Positions 12,424-22,924 are shown, counted from the stretch's first letter. The stretch: 64,000 nt of DNA from DASQPA01 sp963757335 (GCA_963757335.1 CAVWRJ010000024.1:434001-498000); one strand, 5' to 3'. Numbers and translations: made by a program. Notes: generated by a model from the sequence alone, not told the origin.

Positions 12424-13197
12424 ATGGCATTCACCGACCGCGAAGCCCAGGCGGCCTGGAACTCGGGCGCCGAAGCCTACTCGGACTTCATCGAGTCCGG
12501 GATGGATACCTACCGGCTGGAGGTGCATGGCCCGGCCCTGCTCGCCGCCTGTGGGCCGGTCGCGGGCTGCCGGGTCCTCGATCTCGGCTGTGGCCAGGGA
12601 TACTTCTCGCGAGAGCTCGCCCGGCAGGGAGCGCGGGTGACCGGAGTCGATCTGTCCGAGGCCCTGATCGCGCGGGCCCGGAAGCACGAGGAGCGGGAAC
12701 CTTGCGGGATCGAGTACCGCGCGATGAGCGCTTCGGCGGTGCGCGAACCCTGGCCCGAGAGGCCCTTCGATCGGGTCACCGCCTGCATGTCGCTCCAGGA
12801 CATGGCGAACGTCGAAGTGGTCTTCGAGAGCGTCGCCGCCGTGCTCCGTCCGGGAGGCCGCTTCCTCTTCTCGATCCCGCACCCCGGAACGGACACGCCC
12901 TTTCGCCAGTGGGAACGGGACTGGAAGGGCCGGAAAGGGGCGCTCAAGATCGATCGCTACTTCGATACCGGGCCGGCGGTCTGCCACTGGACGATGGCCC
13001 GTCTCCAATACTCTTGGGACACCCCCTGGCAGCGCCGCACCCTCGCGGAATGGAGCGCCCGGATCGCCGATGCCGGCTTTCTCATCCGCTGCCTCCACGA
13101 GCCTCGGCCGACCGAGGAGCAGGTACGGTTGCGGCCCGATCTTGAGGACGCCTATCGAGTCCCCTACTTTCTGGTGTTCGACGTAGTCTCAGCATGA
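12424..13197 (+). CDS. Class I SAM-dependent methyltransferase
   Basis: A 257-residue protein with the SAM-binding motif I VLDLGCGQGYFSREL, the acidic residue of motif II in VTGVDLSEALI, and a motif near FDRVTACMSLQDM. The methyl acceptor is unknown. The ATG at 12424 follows GGGAGGAG. The stop overlaps the ATG of the next methyltransferase (ATGA), so the two are probably made together. Confidence 0.85.
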   Translation: MAFTDREAQAAWNSGAEAYSDFIESGMDTYRLEVHGPALLAACGPVAGCRVLDLGCGQGYFSRELARQGARVTGVDLSEALIARARKHEEREPCGIEYRAMSASAVREPWPERPFDRVTACMSLQDMANVEVVFESVAAVLRPGGRFLFSIPHPGTDTPFRQWERDWKGRKGALKIDRYFDTGPAVCHWTMARLQYSWDTPWQRRTLAEWSARIADAGFLIRCLHEPRPTEEQVRLRPDLEDAYRVPYFLVFDVVSA

Positions 13198-13808
13198 TTT
13201 CGACCCCCTACGATCAGATTGCCAACCGCTTCCACGCGGCCCGCACCAGGCTTCAACCCAAAGAGGTAGAGTATCTCTCGTTGCTTCTCGACCCGCTTGC
13301 CCAGGGCGGCACCATTCTCGATCTCGGGTGCGGCACGGGGCAGCCTATTGCCACCTATCTTGCCTCTCGGGGCCACCAGGTGGTGGGCGTAGATGGTTCG
13401 GAAGCGATGCTGGCCATCGCCCGCCAACAGCTCCCGGCGCACCGCTGGATTCATGAGCGGATCGAGCAGGTGGAATTCGCCGAGACTTTCGCCGCGGTGG
13501 TGTGTTGGGACTCGCTCTTCCACCTGCCTCGCCATCACCATGAGTCGATGATTCGCAAGATTCATCGCTGGCTGATGCCCGGTGGACGGCTGATGGTCAG
13601 CAGCGGCGGAGTGGTGGACGATCAGGGAGAAGGCTTTACCGACACCATGTTCGGCCATGAGTTCTTCTATGACAGCCTGTCTCCCCAACGAATGGTCGCC
13701 GTGATCGAGGAGTCAGGCTTCGATATTCTCGTAGCGGAGATGTGCGATCCACCGGACGGCGGCCGCAACAAGGGTAAGTGGGCAACCGTGGCTGCGAAGA
13801 GGGCCTAA
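13194..13808 (+). CDS. Class I SAM-dependent methyltransferase
   Basis: A 204-residue Rossmann methyltransferase: TILDLGCGTGQPIATYL (motif I), VVGVDGSEAMLAIA (motif II) and AAVVCWDSLFHL (motif III region). Its sequence is not a copy of the gene before it, so this is a functional pair rather than a recent duplication. The substrate is unknown. The start overlaps the previous stop by four bases. Confidence 0.85.
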   Translation: MISTPYDQIANRFHAARTRLQPKEVEYLSLLLDPLAQGGTILDLGCGTGQPIATYLASRGHQVVGVDGSEAMLAIARQQLPAHRWIHERIEQVEFAETFAAVVCWDSLFHLPRHHHESMIRKIHRWLMPGGRLMVSSGGVVDDQGEGFTDTMFGHEFFYDSLSPQRMVAVIEESGFDILVAEMCDPPDGGRNKGKWATVAAKRA

Positions 13809-13848
13809 CGCTGCGACGAACCCGCTCCGGTGGCGGCCGGAGCCCTCG

Positions 13849-14187
13849 TTAAGAGGCCAGCAATCGCTCGACGGTTTCTGCCAGAGTCGGGAGAGGTTCC
13901 ACGAGAATGGTCCAGACCACCTCGTTCAAGACCAAGTCGTAGCCGTGGATCAAGACGTTACGGAAACCGATGATCTTTCGGTAATCCTGGATCTCTGCAA
14001 CAACGTCGGGATCGACCTTCACGAGCCGGTTCAGGGCCTCGCCCATGATCTCGAACTGGCGCTCGATCGCTGAACGCAGCATCGGGTCCGCGGTGTAGTC
14101 CTCGAAAGAGCGCTCTGCCGAGAAGGACGCGATCAGACCTGCGGCCTCTCGCACGTCGTACAGCAGTTTCTTGACCTCAAGCCGCAT
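13849..14187 (-). CDS. hepT: HepT-like HEPN toxin
   Basis: A 112-residue all-helical DUF86/HEPN protein with the ribonuclease motif R-x4-H-x-Y in FRNVLIHGYD. HEPN toxins of this type cut RNA, and their paired nucleotidyltransferase AMPylates the Tyr of this motif (known for the Shewanella MntA-HepT pair). The motif is complete, so the toxin should be active. It overlaps the upstream antitoxin by 11 bases. Confidence 0.88.
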   Translation of the reverse strand: MRLEVKKLLYDVREAAGLIASFSAERSFEDYTADPMLRSAIERQFEIMGEALNRLVKVDPDVVAEIQDYRKIIGFRNVLIHGYDLVLNEVVWTILVEPLPTLAETVERLLAS

Positions 14188-14485
14188 AGAGCAGGGTGCG
14201 GGAACGCTCGATGGCTTCGAGGAAGTAGGGGTTGCGGATCGCCCCGGTCATGACGAGGTCGACATGTCTTCCGAAGAGAGTCTCCAGATCCTCGAGGAGC
14301 CCGAAGTAGCGATGGGCCAGGGTGGCGCGGGGATCGATCTCCATGTCGACGAGGAAGTCGAGGTCGCTCGACTCCGGATCGAAGCGATCCGTCATGACCG
14401 AGCCAAAGACCTCCAGACTCCGCACACCATACTGGGCGCAGAGCGCTTCGAGCTCCTTCTGCTTTGCCTTGAGGATTGGATGCAT
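14177..14485 (-). CDS. mntA: MntA-like minimal nucleotidyltransferase antitoxin
   Basis: A 102-residue nucleotidyltransferase of the minimal DNA pol-beta type with GSVMTDRF, then SSDLDFLVD supplying the Asp-x-Asp metal ligands. It is expected to AMPylate and silence the HEPN partner that follows. The ATG at 14485 was chosen because GGTGG lies about ten bases upstream; a GTG four codons earlier is the alternative. Confidence 0.86.
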   Translation of the reverse strand: MHPILKAKQKELEALCAQYGVRSLEVFGSVMTDRFDPESSDLDFLVDMEIDPRATLAHRYFGLLEDLETLFGRHVDLVMTGAIRNPYFLEAIERSRTLLYAA

Positions 14486-14680
14486 CGCTGTTTCCACCGA
14501 ATACCAACGCCCTGAGAAGAATACCAGACCTCAAGAAAACCTCTGTCCGCGGGCTCGCCGACTCTCACCAATCGAGATTCCTGCTCTGGGGCACCGGAGC
14601 CGGGCGCTCGAAATCGTCCGGGATACCTTCGAACGCCAGCCAGAAATCGTCTGGCCATTCCTGTTCTTCGTCAGACACCC

Positions 14681-16291
<1,611 letters not shown>

Positions 16292-16436
16292 GGTCGTCGA
16301 GCCCGGGCTCCGCTCCACCCGGCGCCAGTGCACCGTCGGATCTTGGGGGAGATGCGAGTGGGAGTCGTGGAGGCCGCGAAGCCTCCAGGTTGCACAACAA
16401 GGGGAGAAGGGTAGCAGATTCCTGAGGCTCCTCCGG

Positions 16437-16464
16437 TTGCTCCTTACCCAAGGGGAGTTATAAT
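16437..16464 (+). promoter_or_regulatory. Sigma-70-type promoter of the AbrB-PIN pair
   Basis: A perfect TATAAT lies at 16459-16464, with TTGCTC at 16437-16442 and 16-base spacing. The start codon is 22 bases beyond the -10 box. Confidence 0.6.
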
Positions 16465-16480
16465 GCCAAGAGTAAGGAGC
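16439..16480. promoter_or_regulatory. Nine-base inverted repeat spanning the promoter and ribosome site
   Basis: GCTCCTTAC (16439-16447) and its exact complement GTAAGGAGC (16472-16480) flank the -10 box; the right arm contains the AAGGAG ribosome site. This is a likely autoregulatory operator for the AbrB-type antitoxin. Confidence 0.6.
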
Positions 16481-16485
16481 CGAGC

Positions 16486-16752
16486 ATGCCGAGAAGCACG
16501 CTGACGTCTAAAGGACAGATCACGATCCCCAAGGAGGTGCGGGAGCGGCTGGCGCTCAAGGAGGGCGATCCCGTCGTCTTTCGCTTCGACGAGCAGGGGC
16601 GGCTGATCCTGGAACCGGACGAAAGCGGTCCGCTGGGCAACCTCCCTGGATTGCTGCATCATCTGGCGGGCGAGCGCCCGGTCAGTGTCGAGGAGATGAA
16701 CGAGTCGATCCGGGAGCGGATGCGGGAAAAGTTCGGACCTAAAGAGAAATGA
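16486..16752 (+). CDS. AbrB/MazE-type (SpoVT-AbrB) antitoxin
   Basis: An 88-residue protein. The N-terminal swapped-hairpin DNA-binding domain reads STLTSKGQITIPKEVRERL, LKEGDPVVFRF, GRLILEPD. The C-terminal tail, from about residue 50, should neutralise the toxin. The ATG is eight bases after AAGGAG. The stop overlaps the PIN toxin start by four bases. Confidence 0.9.
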   Translation: MPRSTLTSKGQITIPKEVRERLALKEGDPVVFRFDEQGRLILEPDESGPLGNLPGLLHHLAGERPVSVEEMNESIRERMREKFGPKEK

Positions 16753-17147
16753 TCGCGGTCGATACCAACGTTCTCATTCGCCTGATGGTGAACGATGATC
16801 CCGAGCAAAAGGCCCGCGCCCAGCGGCTCCTCGAAGCGACGGCCGAGGCGGGGGAGTCCTGCCTGGTGAGCGACCCGGTCTTATGCGAGATCGCCTGGGT
16901 CCTCTCTTCGCAGTTCCGCGCCGGCCGAGCCGAGATCGTGGCGGCGATCCAGAGCCTTCTGGCCCAGGCCCTGTTCATCTTCGAGGACCGCACAGCCCTG
17001 CTGCAGGCGTTCGAAGCCTACCAAGGGGGTCGCGCCGACTTCTCGGACTATCTGATCGGCGCCAAGGCCCAGGCGCGCGGCGCCAGGACGACCTGGACCT
17101 TCGATCGAGGGCTCCGCAACCATCCAGGATTCTCGATGCTCAGATGA
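16749..17147 (+). CDS. PIN-domain toxin (VapC-like)
   Basis: A 132-residue PIN ribonuclease with the expected acidic cluster: Asp5 (AVDTNVLIRL), Glu47 (LCEIAWVL), Asp97/Asp100 (ADFSDYLIG) and Asp119 (TFDRGL). It is expected to be a Mg2+-dependent RNase held by the AbrB-type antitoxin encoded just before. All catalytic residues are present. Confidence 0.9.
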   Translation: MIAVDTNVLIRLMVNDDPEQKARAQRLLEATAEAGESCLVSDPVLCEIAWVLSSQFRAGRAEIVAAIQSLLAQALFIFEDRTALLQAFEAYQGGRADFSDYLIGAKAQARGARTTWTFDRGLRNHPGFSMLR

Positions 17148-17161
17148 GATCTTCCCGCCCC

Positions 17162-17380
17162 TCAGGCGGTAAGGGTCTCGAAAGCGACCTTCAGCGGTTC
17201 GTGCTCGGAGCGAAGCGCGGCGAAGTTCAGCTTCTCGAACCCGATAACTCGACCGGAGCTGTCCTTCATGAGGATCACTTCGTCCCCCGTCTCCTCGCAG
17301 ACGTACTCCTTGCCCGGTTCGTCGAACCAGACCGTGAGCGTGTTGCCCTCCTGGTCGAAGAAGACTTTTACCTGGGCCAT
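17162..17380 (-). CDS. DUF2283 protein, probable antitoxin partner
   Basis: A 72-residue DUF2283-like protein with the pattern VKVFFDQEGNTLTVWFD and, later, KDSSGRVIGFEKLNF. Genes of this family commonly follow a DUF4258-like gene as a two-gene unit, as here with a 13-base overlap. The antitoxin role is inferred from that arrangement. It is convergent with the PIN toxin gene, with 14 bases between stops. Confidence 0.75.
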   Translation of the reverse strand: MAQVKVFFDQEGNTLTVWFDEPGKEYVCEETGDEVILMKDSSGRVIGFEKLNFAALRSEHEPLKVAFETLTA

Positions 17381-17697
17381 ACGCGATCTCCTTCCTTGAT
17401 GGCATCGGTCGGATAGGCCGTGATCAGGAATCCTTCGCCGTTCAATCGCTTGGCGACCGCACAGAGCCAGCGGCCAGGACGTTCCAGCTTGTAGAATAGA
17501 TGTACACTCGGGTCGCCTCGGCTGATCCTGATCTCGTCAGGACTCCTGAGCACCCCCTGGACCTTCTCTTCCTGACCGGTCATGACGGGATGCTTGAAGG
17601 TCGTGATCAGGTCCCAGTGGGAGCGGGTCGTCCGGACGCTCCAACCCAAGGGAGTCGAGACTTCAAAGAACAGTTCCCCTGGCGAGGCGCCTTCCAT
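17368..17697 (-). CDS. DUF4258-like protein, possible toxin
   Basis: A 109-residue protein ending in RWLCAVAKRLNGEGFLITAY followed by PTDAIKEGDRVW. This C-terminal strand pattern is seen in small DUF4258/RelE-BrnT-like proteins. The N-terminus carries TPLGWSVRTTRSHWDLI. It precedes and overlaps a DUF2283 gene, so a toxin-antitoxin-like unit is suspected. The ATG at 17697 is preferred; an upstream ATG at 17757 would enter the divergent promoter region. Confidence 0.55.
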   Translation of the reverse strand: MEGASPGELFFEVSTPLGWSVRTTRSHWDLITTFKHPVMTGQEEKVQGVLRSPDEIRISRGDPSVHLFYKLERPGRWLCAVAKRLNGEGFLITAYPTDAIKEGDRVWPR

Positions 17698-17767
17698 AGT
17701 CTTGGCTAAGGGCGAACAAGGACACTCGATGCTGCCTTTTTTCCGCTCCAGGAGCATAGCATGCCGG

Positions 17768-19393
17768 ATGTATCCATCTGACCGGCAGCGCTTTGGGGGC
17801 CATCTACCCGCCTTCCTCGCCGTCCTCCTCTTGCTCGCCGGCACCCTGCCGGCCGTCGCGACCTCCATCCCCGACCCGCCGGCCGACCGGGCCCATCGCT
17901 TCGGGGTCTATGCCTGGGGGTTCGACACCGCGGCCTATCCGGCGGGCCCGGTCTCCCCGGACCGGCTCAACTGGGCCGCCGACAAGGTGGCGCAGACCGG
18001 CAGCCGGACGATCCGGGTTTATCTCGGGGCGCGCGACGACTACCAGGTCAACCCCGCCGGCCTCGCGGACGACGGCCTCTACCTCGCCCGGCTGGTGGCC
18101 GGCCCCGGCTATCCTCAGCAGACCCCGGCGATCGCCGCGACCGCCTACGGTCGGCTCTTCGCGGACCCCCGGTTCGACACCTATCTCTTGACCGTCTACT
18201 CGCCCGGCGACGACCAGGGCAACTGGATCGACGGCTTCTCCGCCGAGGAGGCGGCCCTCGAGCGGGACCAGATCGGCCGGCTGGGCGACCTCCTCCTCGC
18301 GCGCTACCCGGGGAAGACCTTCATCCTCCTCAACTGGGAGGGGGACAACGCCCTCGCCGGCCATCTCGACGACCCGGTCGCCTGGGATGGTTTCGCCGCC
18401 TGGACCGCCGCCCGGGCCGCCGGGGTGCGCGACGCTCAGGGGCGGAATGCCGCGGCCCCCGGCACCGCCCGGCTCTTCTCGGGGCTCGAATTCAACCGCC
18501 TGCGCCGGAACGGTGCCTGGTGTGGGAGCGATGGGGGGCTCGCCCCCAATCTCGCCCAACGCTGCGTCGTCGACTTCGTGGCCCCGGGGGCGGACGTCGA
18601 CTACTACTCCTACTCCTCCTGGGAGACCCTGACCGCCAAGCAGCGGGACCCCGGGGTCTCGCTGGCGAAGGAGATCCGCGCCGACCTCGGGCACGCCCTG
18701 GCTTTCGTGCAGAAGGCCCGGCCGGAGGTCACACCCGCCCGCTTCCTCCTGGGCGAGGCCGGCTTCGCCCGCACCGCCCCGCGGATCGGCGAGTGCCGGG
18801 CCGCCGCCGACCTCCGGGAGCTCGTCCAAGCGGTCGAGGGCACCCCGGAGGAGCCGGCGTTCGGGGTCTCCTACGCCATCGTCTGGCAGGTGCTCGACAA
18901 CCCTCCGGGGTCCGGCGGAGCGCCGCAGTCCTTCGGCCTCTACCGGGCGAGCGACGGCGGCTTCACCGTCCCCGGGGTCACCTTCCGTGCGCTCCTCGCC
19001 TCCACCCGCCGCACTCTCCCGGCGAGCTGCCCGCGCTTCGCCGACTGCGCGGACAACCCCGGCAACAGCTGCGGGGTGGCGTCCCTCGGCACGCCCTGGG
19101 AGGCGCCGCACCGCATCGTGCCCGGGGAGCCCCTCCTCCTCACCGGCACGGGTTTCTCGGCCTCCGGCAACACCGTCCAGATCCTCCAGGGGCCCCGCCA
19201 CTTCACCCTTCACCTAGGATCGCCCGGCTGGCGCGAGTCGCCGGAGCAGATCGAGCTCCAGCTCCCCAGAGACCTCCCGACCGGAGAGGCGCTGATCTGG
19301 GTCACCGACGCCCGCGGCCTCGATTCGAACGGCGAGCTCCTCACCATCCTGCCCCCGCTCGACTCCTGGAAGCACGGCCCGCCGATCAAGTAG
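17768..19393 (+). CDS. Secreted TIM-barrel-like protein with C-terminal IPT/TIG-like domain
   Basis: A 541-residue protein. A signal peptide runs from the ATG at 17768 (hydrophobic core LPAFLAVLLLLAGTLPAVA). The body resembles a glycoside-hydrolase-like barrel: FGVYAWGFDTAAYP, strand TIRVYLGARDDY, FILLNWEGDNALAG, SGLEFNRLRR, LLGEAGFART and VSYAIVWQVLDNP. It ends in an Ig-like segment (LLLTGTGFSASGNTVQIL). No family was recognised with certainty, and the acidic residues that could be catalytic cannot be assigned. AGGAG lies about 14 bases before the chosen ATG, rather far; an ATG 13 codons upstream is the alternative. Confidence 0.6.
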   Translation: MYPSDRQRFGGHLPAFLAVLLLLAGTLPAVATSIPDPPADRAHRFGVYAWGFDTAAYPAGPVSPDRLNWAADKVAQTGSRTIRVYLGARDDYQVNPAGLADDGLYLARLVAGPGYPQQTPAIAATAYGRLFADPRFDTYLLTVYSPGDDQGNWIDGFSAEEAALERDQIGRLGDLLLARYPGKTFILLNWEGDNALAGHLDDPVAWDGFAAWTAARAAGVRDAQGRNAAAPGTARLFSGLEFNRLRRNGAWCGSDGGLAPNLAQRCVVDFVAPGADVDYYSYSSWETLTAKQRDPGVSLAKEIRADLGHALAFVQKARPEVTPARFLLGEAGFARTAPRIGECRAAADLRELVQAVEGTPEEPAFGVSYAIVWQVLDNPPGSGGAPQSFGLYRASDGGFTVPGVTFRALLASTRRTLPASCPRFADCADNPGNSCGVASLGTPWEAPHRIVPGEPLLLTGTGFSASGNTVQILQGPRHFTLHLGSPGWRESPEQIELQLPRDLPTGEALIWVTDARGLDSNGELLTILPPLDSWKHGPPIK

Positions 19394-19474
19394 GGCCACC
19401 CCCGGGCTTGCCCCGAGCTGAAACTCTTCCCCGCCCCGAGGCGTAGTCCCAGGTGCAATGGGAAGGAGAACGCC

Positions 19475-21946
19475 ATGCGCCACCTGAATCCTCTCCTCGG
19501 GGACCTCCGCTTCGCCGCCCGCAACCTCGCCAAACAGCCCGGTCTCGCGGCCGTCGCCATTCTCACCCTGGCCTTGGGGATCGGCGCCAACACGGCGCTC
19601 TTCAGCGTCATCGACAGCGTTCTCCTCACCCCGCCGCCCTTTAGCGAGCCGGGCCGGCTGGTCGTCGCCTGGGGTTCGAACCCGGAGCTGGCGCGGGCGG
19701 TGGGTCTGCCCGACAAGATCCCGCTCTCGAACGCCGATTTCTACGACTGGCAGAGCGGGGTCCCCGCCTTCCGGCACCTCGCCATGCTGCGGGCCGACCG
19801 GGTCAACCTGACCGGGCAGGGCGAGCCCGAGCAGCTCGCCACGGTCCGCGTCTCGGGCGACTTCTTCACCGTCCTCGGGACCCCAGCGGTGCTCGGCCGC
19901 ACTCTCCAACCGGCCGACGACCTGATCGGCAAAGCGACGGCGGTCGTCCTCTCCCACTCCTTGTGGCAGCGCAAGTTCGGCGCCGATCCGCGGGTGGTGG
20001 GACGGAAGGTTTCGCTCTCCGGCAGCCCGGTGACGGTCGTCGGCGTCATGCCTCCCGGCTTCACCTTCCCGCGGGGCGGCGAGATGCCCGCCGGGTTCGG
20101 CTTCACGGCGTCCCCCGACATCTGGCTCCCCCAGGCGCTCACCGCGGAGCAGCGGCAGAGCCGGGGGAGCCACAGCGCCATCGCCATCGGACGTTTGAAG
20201 CCCGGGGCGACGATCGCCGGAGCCGATGCGGAATTGAAGACCGTCGCGGCGCGTCTCGCCCAGGCCCATTCCGACACCAACAAGGGCTGGAGCGCGAAGG
20301 TGATCCCGATGTCCGAGCAGCTGGTGGGCGACCTCCGCCCCGCCCTCCTCGTGCTCTGGGGAGCGGTCGGCTTCGTCCTCTTGATCGCCTGCGCCAACGT
20401 GGCGAGCCTGCTGCTCGCCCGCGCCGCCTCCCGGCAGCGGGAGATCGCGCTCCGTACCGCGATCGGCGCCGGCCGCGGCCGGCTGATCGCCCAGCTGCTG
20501 ACCGAGAGCGGCCTCCTCGCCGTTCTCGGCGGCGGCCTGGGAGTGGCCCTGGCCGCCCTGGGGCTCCGCGCCTTCGCCGCCTTCCTCCCGGCGGAGCTCG
20601 CCGGGGCCGGCGACCTCTCCCTCTCCGGCCGGGTGCTCGGCTGGACCGCCCTCCTCTGCCTCGCCACCTGCCTCCTCGCCGGTCTCGCCCCGGCCCTCCA
20701 GCTGACCCGCCCCGACCTCGCCTCCTCGCTCCGCGAGGGGAGCCGGGGGAGCGCCGGGGCCGGCCGCAGCCGGCGCACCCAGCGCGGCCTGGTGGTCGCC
20801 GAGGTGGCGCTCGCCGTCCTCCTCTTAGTCGGCGCCGGGCTCCTCCTGCGGAGCTTCAGCCACCTCCTCGCGGTCCATCCCGGCTTCGAAGCCGCCCACG
20901 CCCTCTCCTTCGAGATCGACCTGCCGGCCGACCGCTACACCAAGCCGCAGCGGGCCGCCTTCTTCGCCCGCCTCCTCGACCGGCTCTCCGGGCTGCCGGG
21001 GGTGACCGCGACCGGCGCCGTCTCCGGCCTGCCGATGGGGGGCGAGGACATCAACGGCCTCACCCTGGAGGGCCGCCCCGCGCCGACGCCGGACAAGCCC
21101 TACCTCGCCGACGACCGCCAGGCCACCCCCGGCTACTTCAACGCCATGGGCATTCCGCTGCGCCGGGGCCGCCTCTTCGCCGCCACCGACACCGCGGACA
21201 AACCGCCGGTCGCGGTCGTCGACGAGGTCCTGGCGCGGAGCTTCTGGCCGGGGGAGGACGCGCTCGGCAAGCGTTTCCAGTCCGGCGGGCCGAAAGGCAA
21301 AGAGCCCTGGATCACGGTGATCGGGGTGGTGGGGAGCGTCCGCAACTCGGGTCTCCACGTCGAGCCGCGCCCCCAGATGTACCGGCCCGAGGAGCAGGCC
21401 CCCTCTGCGAGCATGGCGGTCGTGCTCCGCACCCCGGGGAACCCCGAGAGCTTAGCCACCGCCGCCCGCGCGGCCGTCCACGAGGTCGACCGCGACCAGC
21501 CGGTCTCGAACTTCCGCACCCTCGACCAGTTGGTGGCCGACTCGGTGGCCGGCCGCCGCTTCAACCTCCTCCTCCTTGGCCTCTTCGCCGCCCTCGCCCT
21601 GACCCTCTCGGGAGTCGGCATCTACGGCGTCACCGCCTACTCCGTCGTCCAAAGAACTCGGGAGATGGGCCTCCGCATGGCCTTGGGCTCCCAGCCCGGC
21701 CAGGTGCTCCGGCTGGTGGTGGGGGAGGCCGGCCTCCTCGCCGGGATGGGAGTTCTCCTCGGGCTCCTCGCCGCCTTCGCCCTCACGAGAGTGATGTCCA
21801 CCCTCCTCTACGGAGTCGCCACCACCGATCCCCCGACCTTCGCCGTCGTCGCCCTGGGGCTCCTCCTGATCGCCTTAGCCGCCGCCTGCCTGCCGGGGAT
21901 GCGGGCGACCCGGGTGGACCCGATGGTGGCGCTCCGGGGGGAGTAG
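19475..21946 (+). CDS. ADOP-type ABC permease (MacB/FtsX family, duplicated core)
   Basis: An 823-residue protein typical of acidobacterial duplicated orphan permeases. The N-terminal LRFAARNLAKQPGLAAVAIL plus LGIGANTALFSVIDSVLL is followed by a MacB periplasmic domain. A first FtsX block follows (VLLIACANVASLLLARAASR, REIALRTAIGAGRGRLIAQ), a second periplasmic domain, and a second FtsX block (LTLSGVGIYGVTAYSVVQR, REMGLRMALGSQPGQVLRL). Such permeases probably drive mechanotransmission or efflux with an ABC ATPase of the MacB/LolD type, and none is encoded nearby. It is a strong taxonomic marker. Confidence 0.92.
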   Translation: MRHLNPLLGDLRFAARNLAKQPGLAAVAILTLALGIGANTALFSVIDSVLLTPPPFSEPGRLVVAWGSNPELARAVGLPDKIPLSNADFYDWQSGVPAFRHLAMLRADRVNLTGQGEPEQLATVRVSGDFFTVLGTPAVLGRTLQPADDLIGKATAVVLSHSLWQRKFGADPRVVGRKVSLSGSPVTVVGVMPPGFTFPRGGEMPAGFGFTASPDIWLPQALTAEQRQSRGSHSAIAIGRLKPGATIAGADAELKTVAARLAQAHSDTNKGWSAKVIPMSEQLVGDLRPALLVLWGAVGFVLLIACANVASLLLARAASRQREIALRTAIGAGRGRLIAQLLTESGLLAVLGGGLGVALAALGLRAFAAFLPAELAGAGDLSLSGRVLGWTALLCLATCLLAGLAPALQLTRPDLASSLREGSRGSAGAGRSRRTQRGLVVAEVALAVLLLVGAGLLLRSFSHLLAVHPGFEAAHALSFEIDLPADRYTKPQRAAFFARLLDRLSGLPGVTATGAVSGLPMGGEDINGLTLEGRPAPTPDKPYLADDRQATPGYFNAMGIPLRRGRLFAATDTADKPPVAVVDEVLARSFWPGEDALGKRFQSGGPKGKEPWITVIGVVGSVRNSGLHVEPRPQMYRPEEQAPSASMAVVLRTPGNPESLATAARAAVHEVDRDQPVSNFRTLDQLVADSVAGRRFNLLLLGLFAALALTLSGVGIYGVTAYSVVQRTREMGLRMALGSQPGQVLRLVVGEAGLLAGMGVLLGLLAAFALTRVMSTLLYGVATTDPPTFAVVALGLLLIALAAACLPGMRATRVDPMVALRGE

Positions 21947-22045
21947 CGTTCGATGGATGGCGAGGACAGGCCCGGAGATAAATCTCCGGGCTAGGAGCTG
22001 CGCCGGATCAATCCGGCTTCGAAACGGTAGGTCATTCCATCCCCC

Positions 22046-22072
22046 GAACCGTCATCCTGAGAGAGCCCTAGC
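22046..22072. repeat. 27-base dispersed repeat, copy 1
   Basis: Identical over 27 bases to 23625-23651. It begins GAACCGTCATCCTGAGAGAG. Here it covers the last codons of the small acidic ORF. Confidence 0.7.
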
Positions 22073-22321
22073 TAGCGGGAAGGGCTCACCGTCTTCCGGC
22101 GAGTAGATGTCCTCCTCCGGAGCGGCGAGGTCCGCGAAAGCGGGATTGCAAGCCATGGCGGACAGCGATTCCTTTTCCTCTGCCTCCGCGGTACGGTCGT
22201 CTGGCCATCCCGGATCCTCGGAGCACTCCTCAATCGGGGTCTCGAGACCCTCGCGCATTCCAGGCACGGACAGCGGGTAGAGGCTCTCCTGGAGATCCTT
22301 GTCGGGGTTTTCTTGACTCAT
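22052..22321 (-). CDS. Small acidic protein of unknown function
   Basis: An 89-residue, strongly acidic protein starting MSQENPDKDLQESLYPL, with Glu/Asp-rich runs. It has no signal peptide or membrane segment. The ATG at 22321 follows GGGAGGG with eight bases of spacing. It lies 33 bases downstream of the metallopeptidase-like gene, and a degraded version lies downstream of that gene's second copy, so the two form a module. The last codons overlap a dispersed 27-base repeat, so the C-terminus may be recent. Confidence 0.55.
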   Translation of the reverse strand: MSQENPDKDLQESLYPLSVPGMREGLETPIEECSEDPGWPDDRTAEAEEKESLSAMACNPAFADLAAPEEDIYSPEDGEPFPLARALSG

Positions 22322-22354
22322 CGTAGGGTCCCTCCCATCCATCCTCTCCTACCC

Positions 22355-22891
22355 TCAGATCACTACCCCATCCCACCGGAACTTGGCCCGGTGAGGCGTG
22401 AACTCCGGGATGGGGAGCGGGGTGAGAACGGGCGTCCCCTCCTGCCAGAACGTCTCGGGGGGGCGCTTCTCGCCCGTGCGGTAGAAGTGCTCCAGGTAGG
22501 TCCGGTCGCAGGCCGAGAAGTCCGAGAGCCAGCCGTCGAGATCGTGTACGCCCACCTCGTGGAGGAGGGAGAGCCCGTAGCGCGAAGCGTCCCGCTCGTA
22601 CGCATCCACCTCCACCAGGTCCGCCTCTGAGTACGTCCCCGGCGCCTGCCCCCCGAGCGTCCAGAAGTGGCTCGACAGGCTCCACTGGACGGTGTGACCG
22701 AACAGGTGGACCAGGGTGAAGATCTGGAGATCGTCCGCCGAGAGGTAGTCCAGGTGGATCTCCGCCCCGTCGAGGTCCCCGGCGAAGGGATCGGGGACGT
22801 CCATGATGAGGACGGGGATGCGGTAGCGGCCCTCGACTTGGCTACGGAGAAGAGGGAAGACTTCGTGGAGGCGGGCGGGGGTGGGGGGCAT
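22355..22891 (-). CDS. Unknown protein with metallopeptidase-like HxxxH motif
   Basis: A 178-residue protein. TLVHLFGHTVQW resembles the zinc helix of ImmA/IrrE-type peptidases but lacks the catalytic Glu (HLFGH in place of HExGH). A second acidic helix follows (EVDAYERDASRYGLSLL), where those peptidases have a Glu ligand. It may be a non-catalytic metal-binding protein or an unrelated fold. No signal peptide is seen. It is first of a two-gene unit with the small acidic protein; the same unit is present as a dead copy 1.3 kb to the right. Confidence 0.55.
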   Translation of the reverse strand: MPPTPARLHEVFPLLRSQVEGRYRIPVLIMDVPDPFAGDLDGAEIHLDYLSADDLQIFTLVHLFGHTVQWSLSSHFWTLGGQAPGTYSEADLVEVDAYERDASRYGLSLLHEVGVHDLDGWLSDFSACDRTYLEHFYRTGEKRPPETFWQEGTPVLTPLPIPEFTPHRAKFRWDGVVI

Positions 22892-22924
22892 GGCGGCGAG
22901 ATTGTACTTCCGGCGAGGGCTCGC

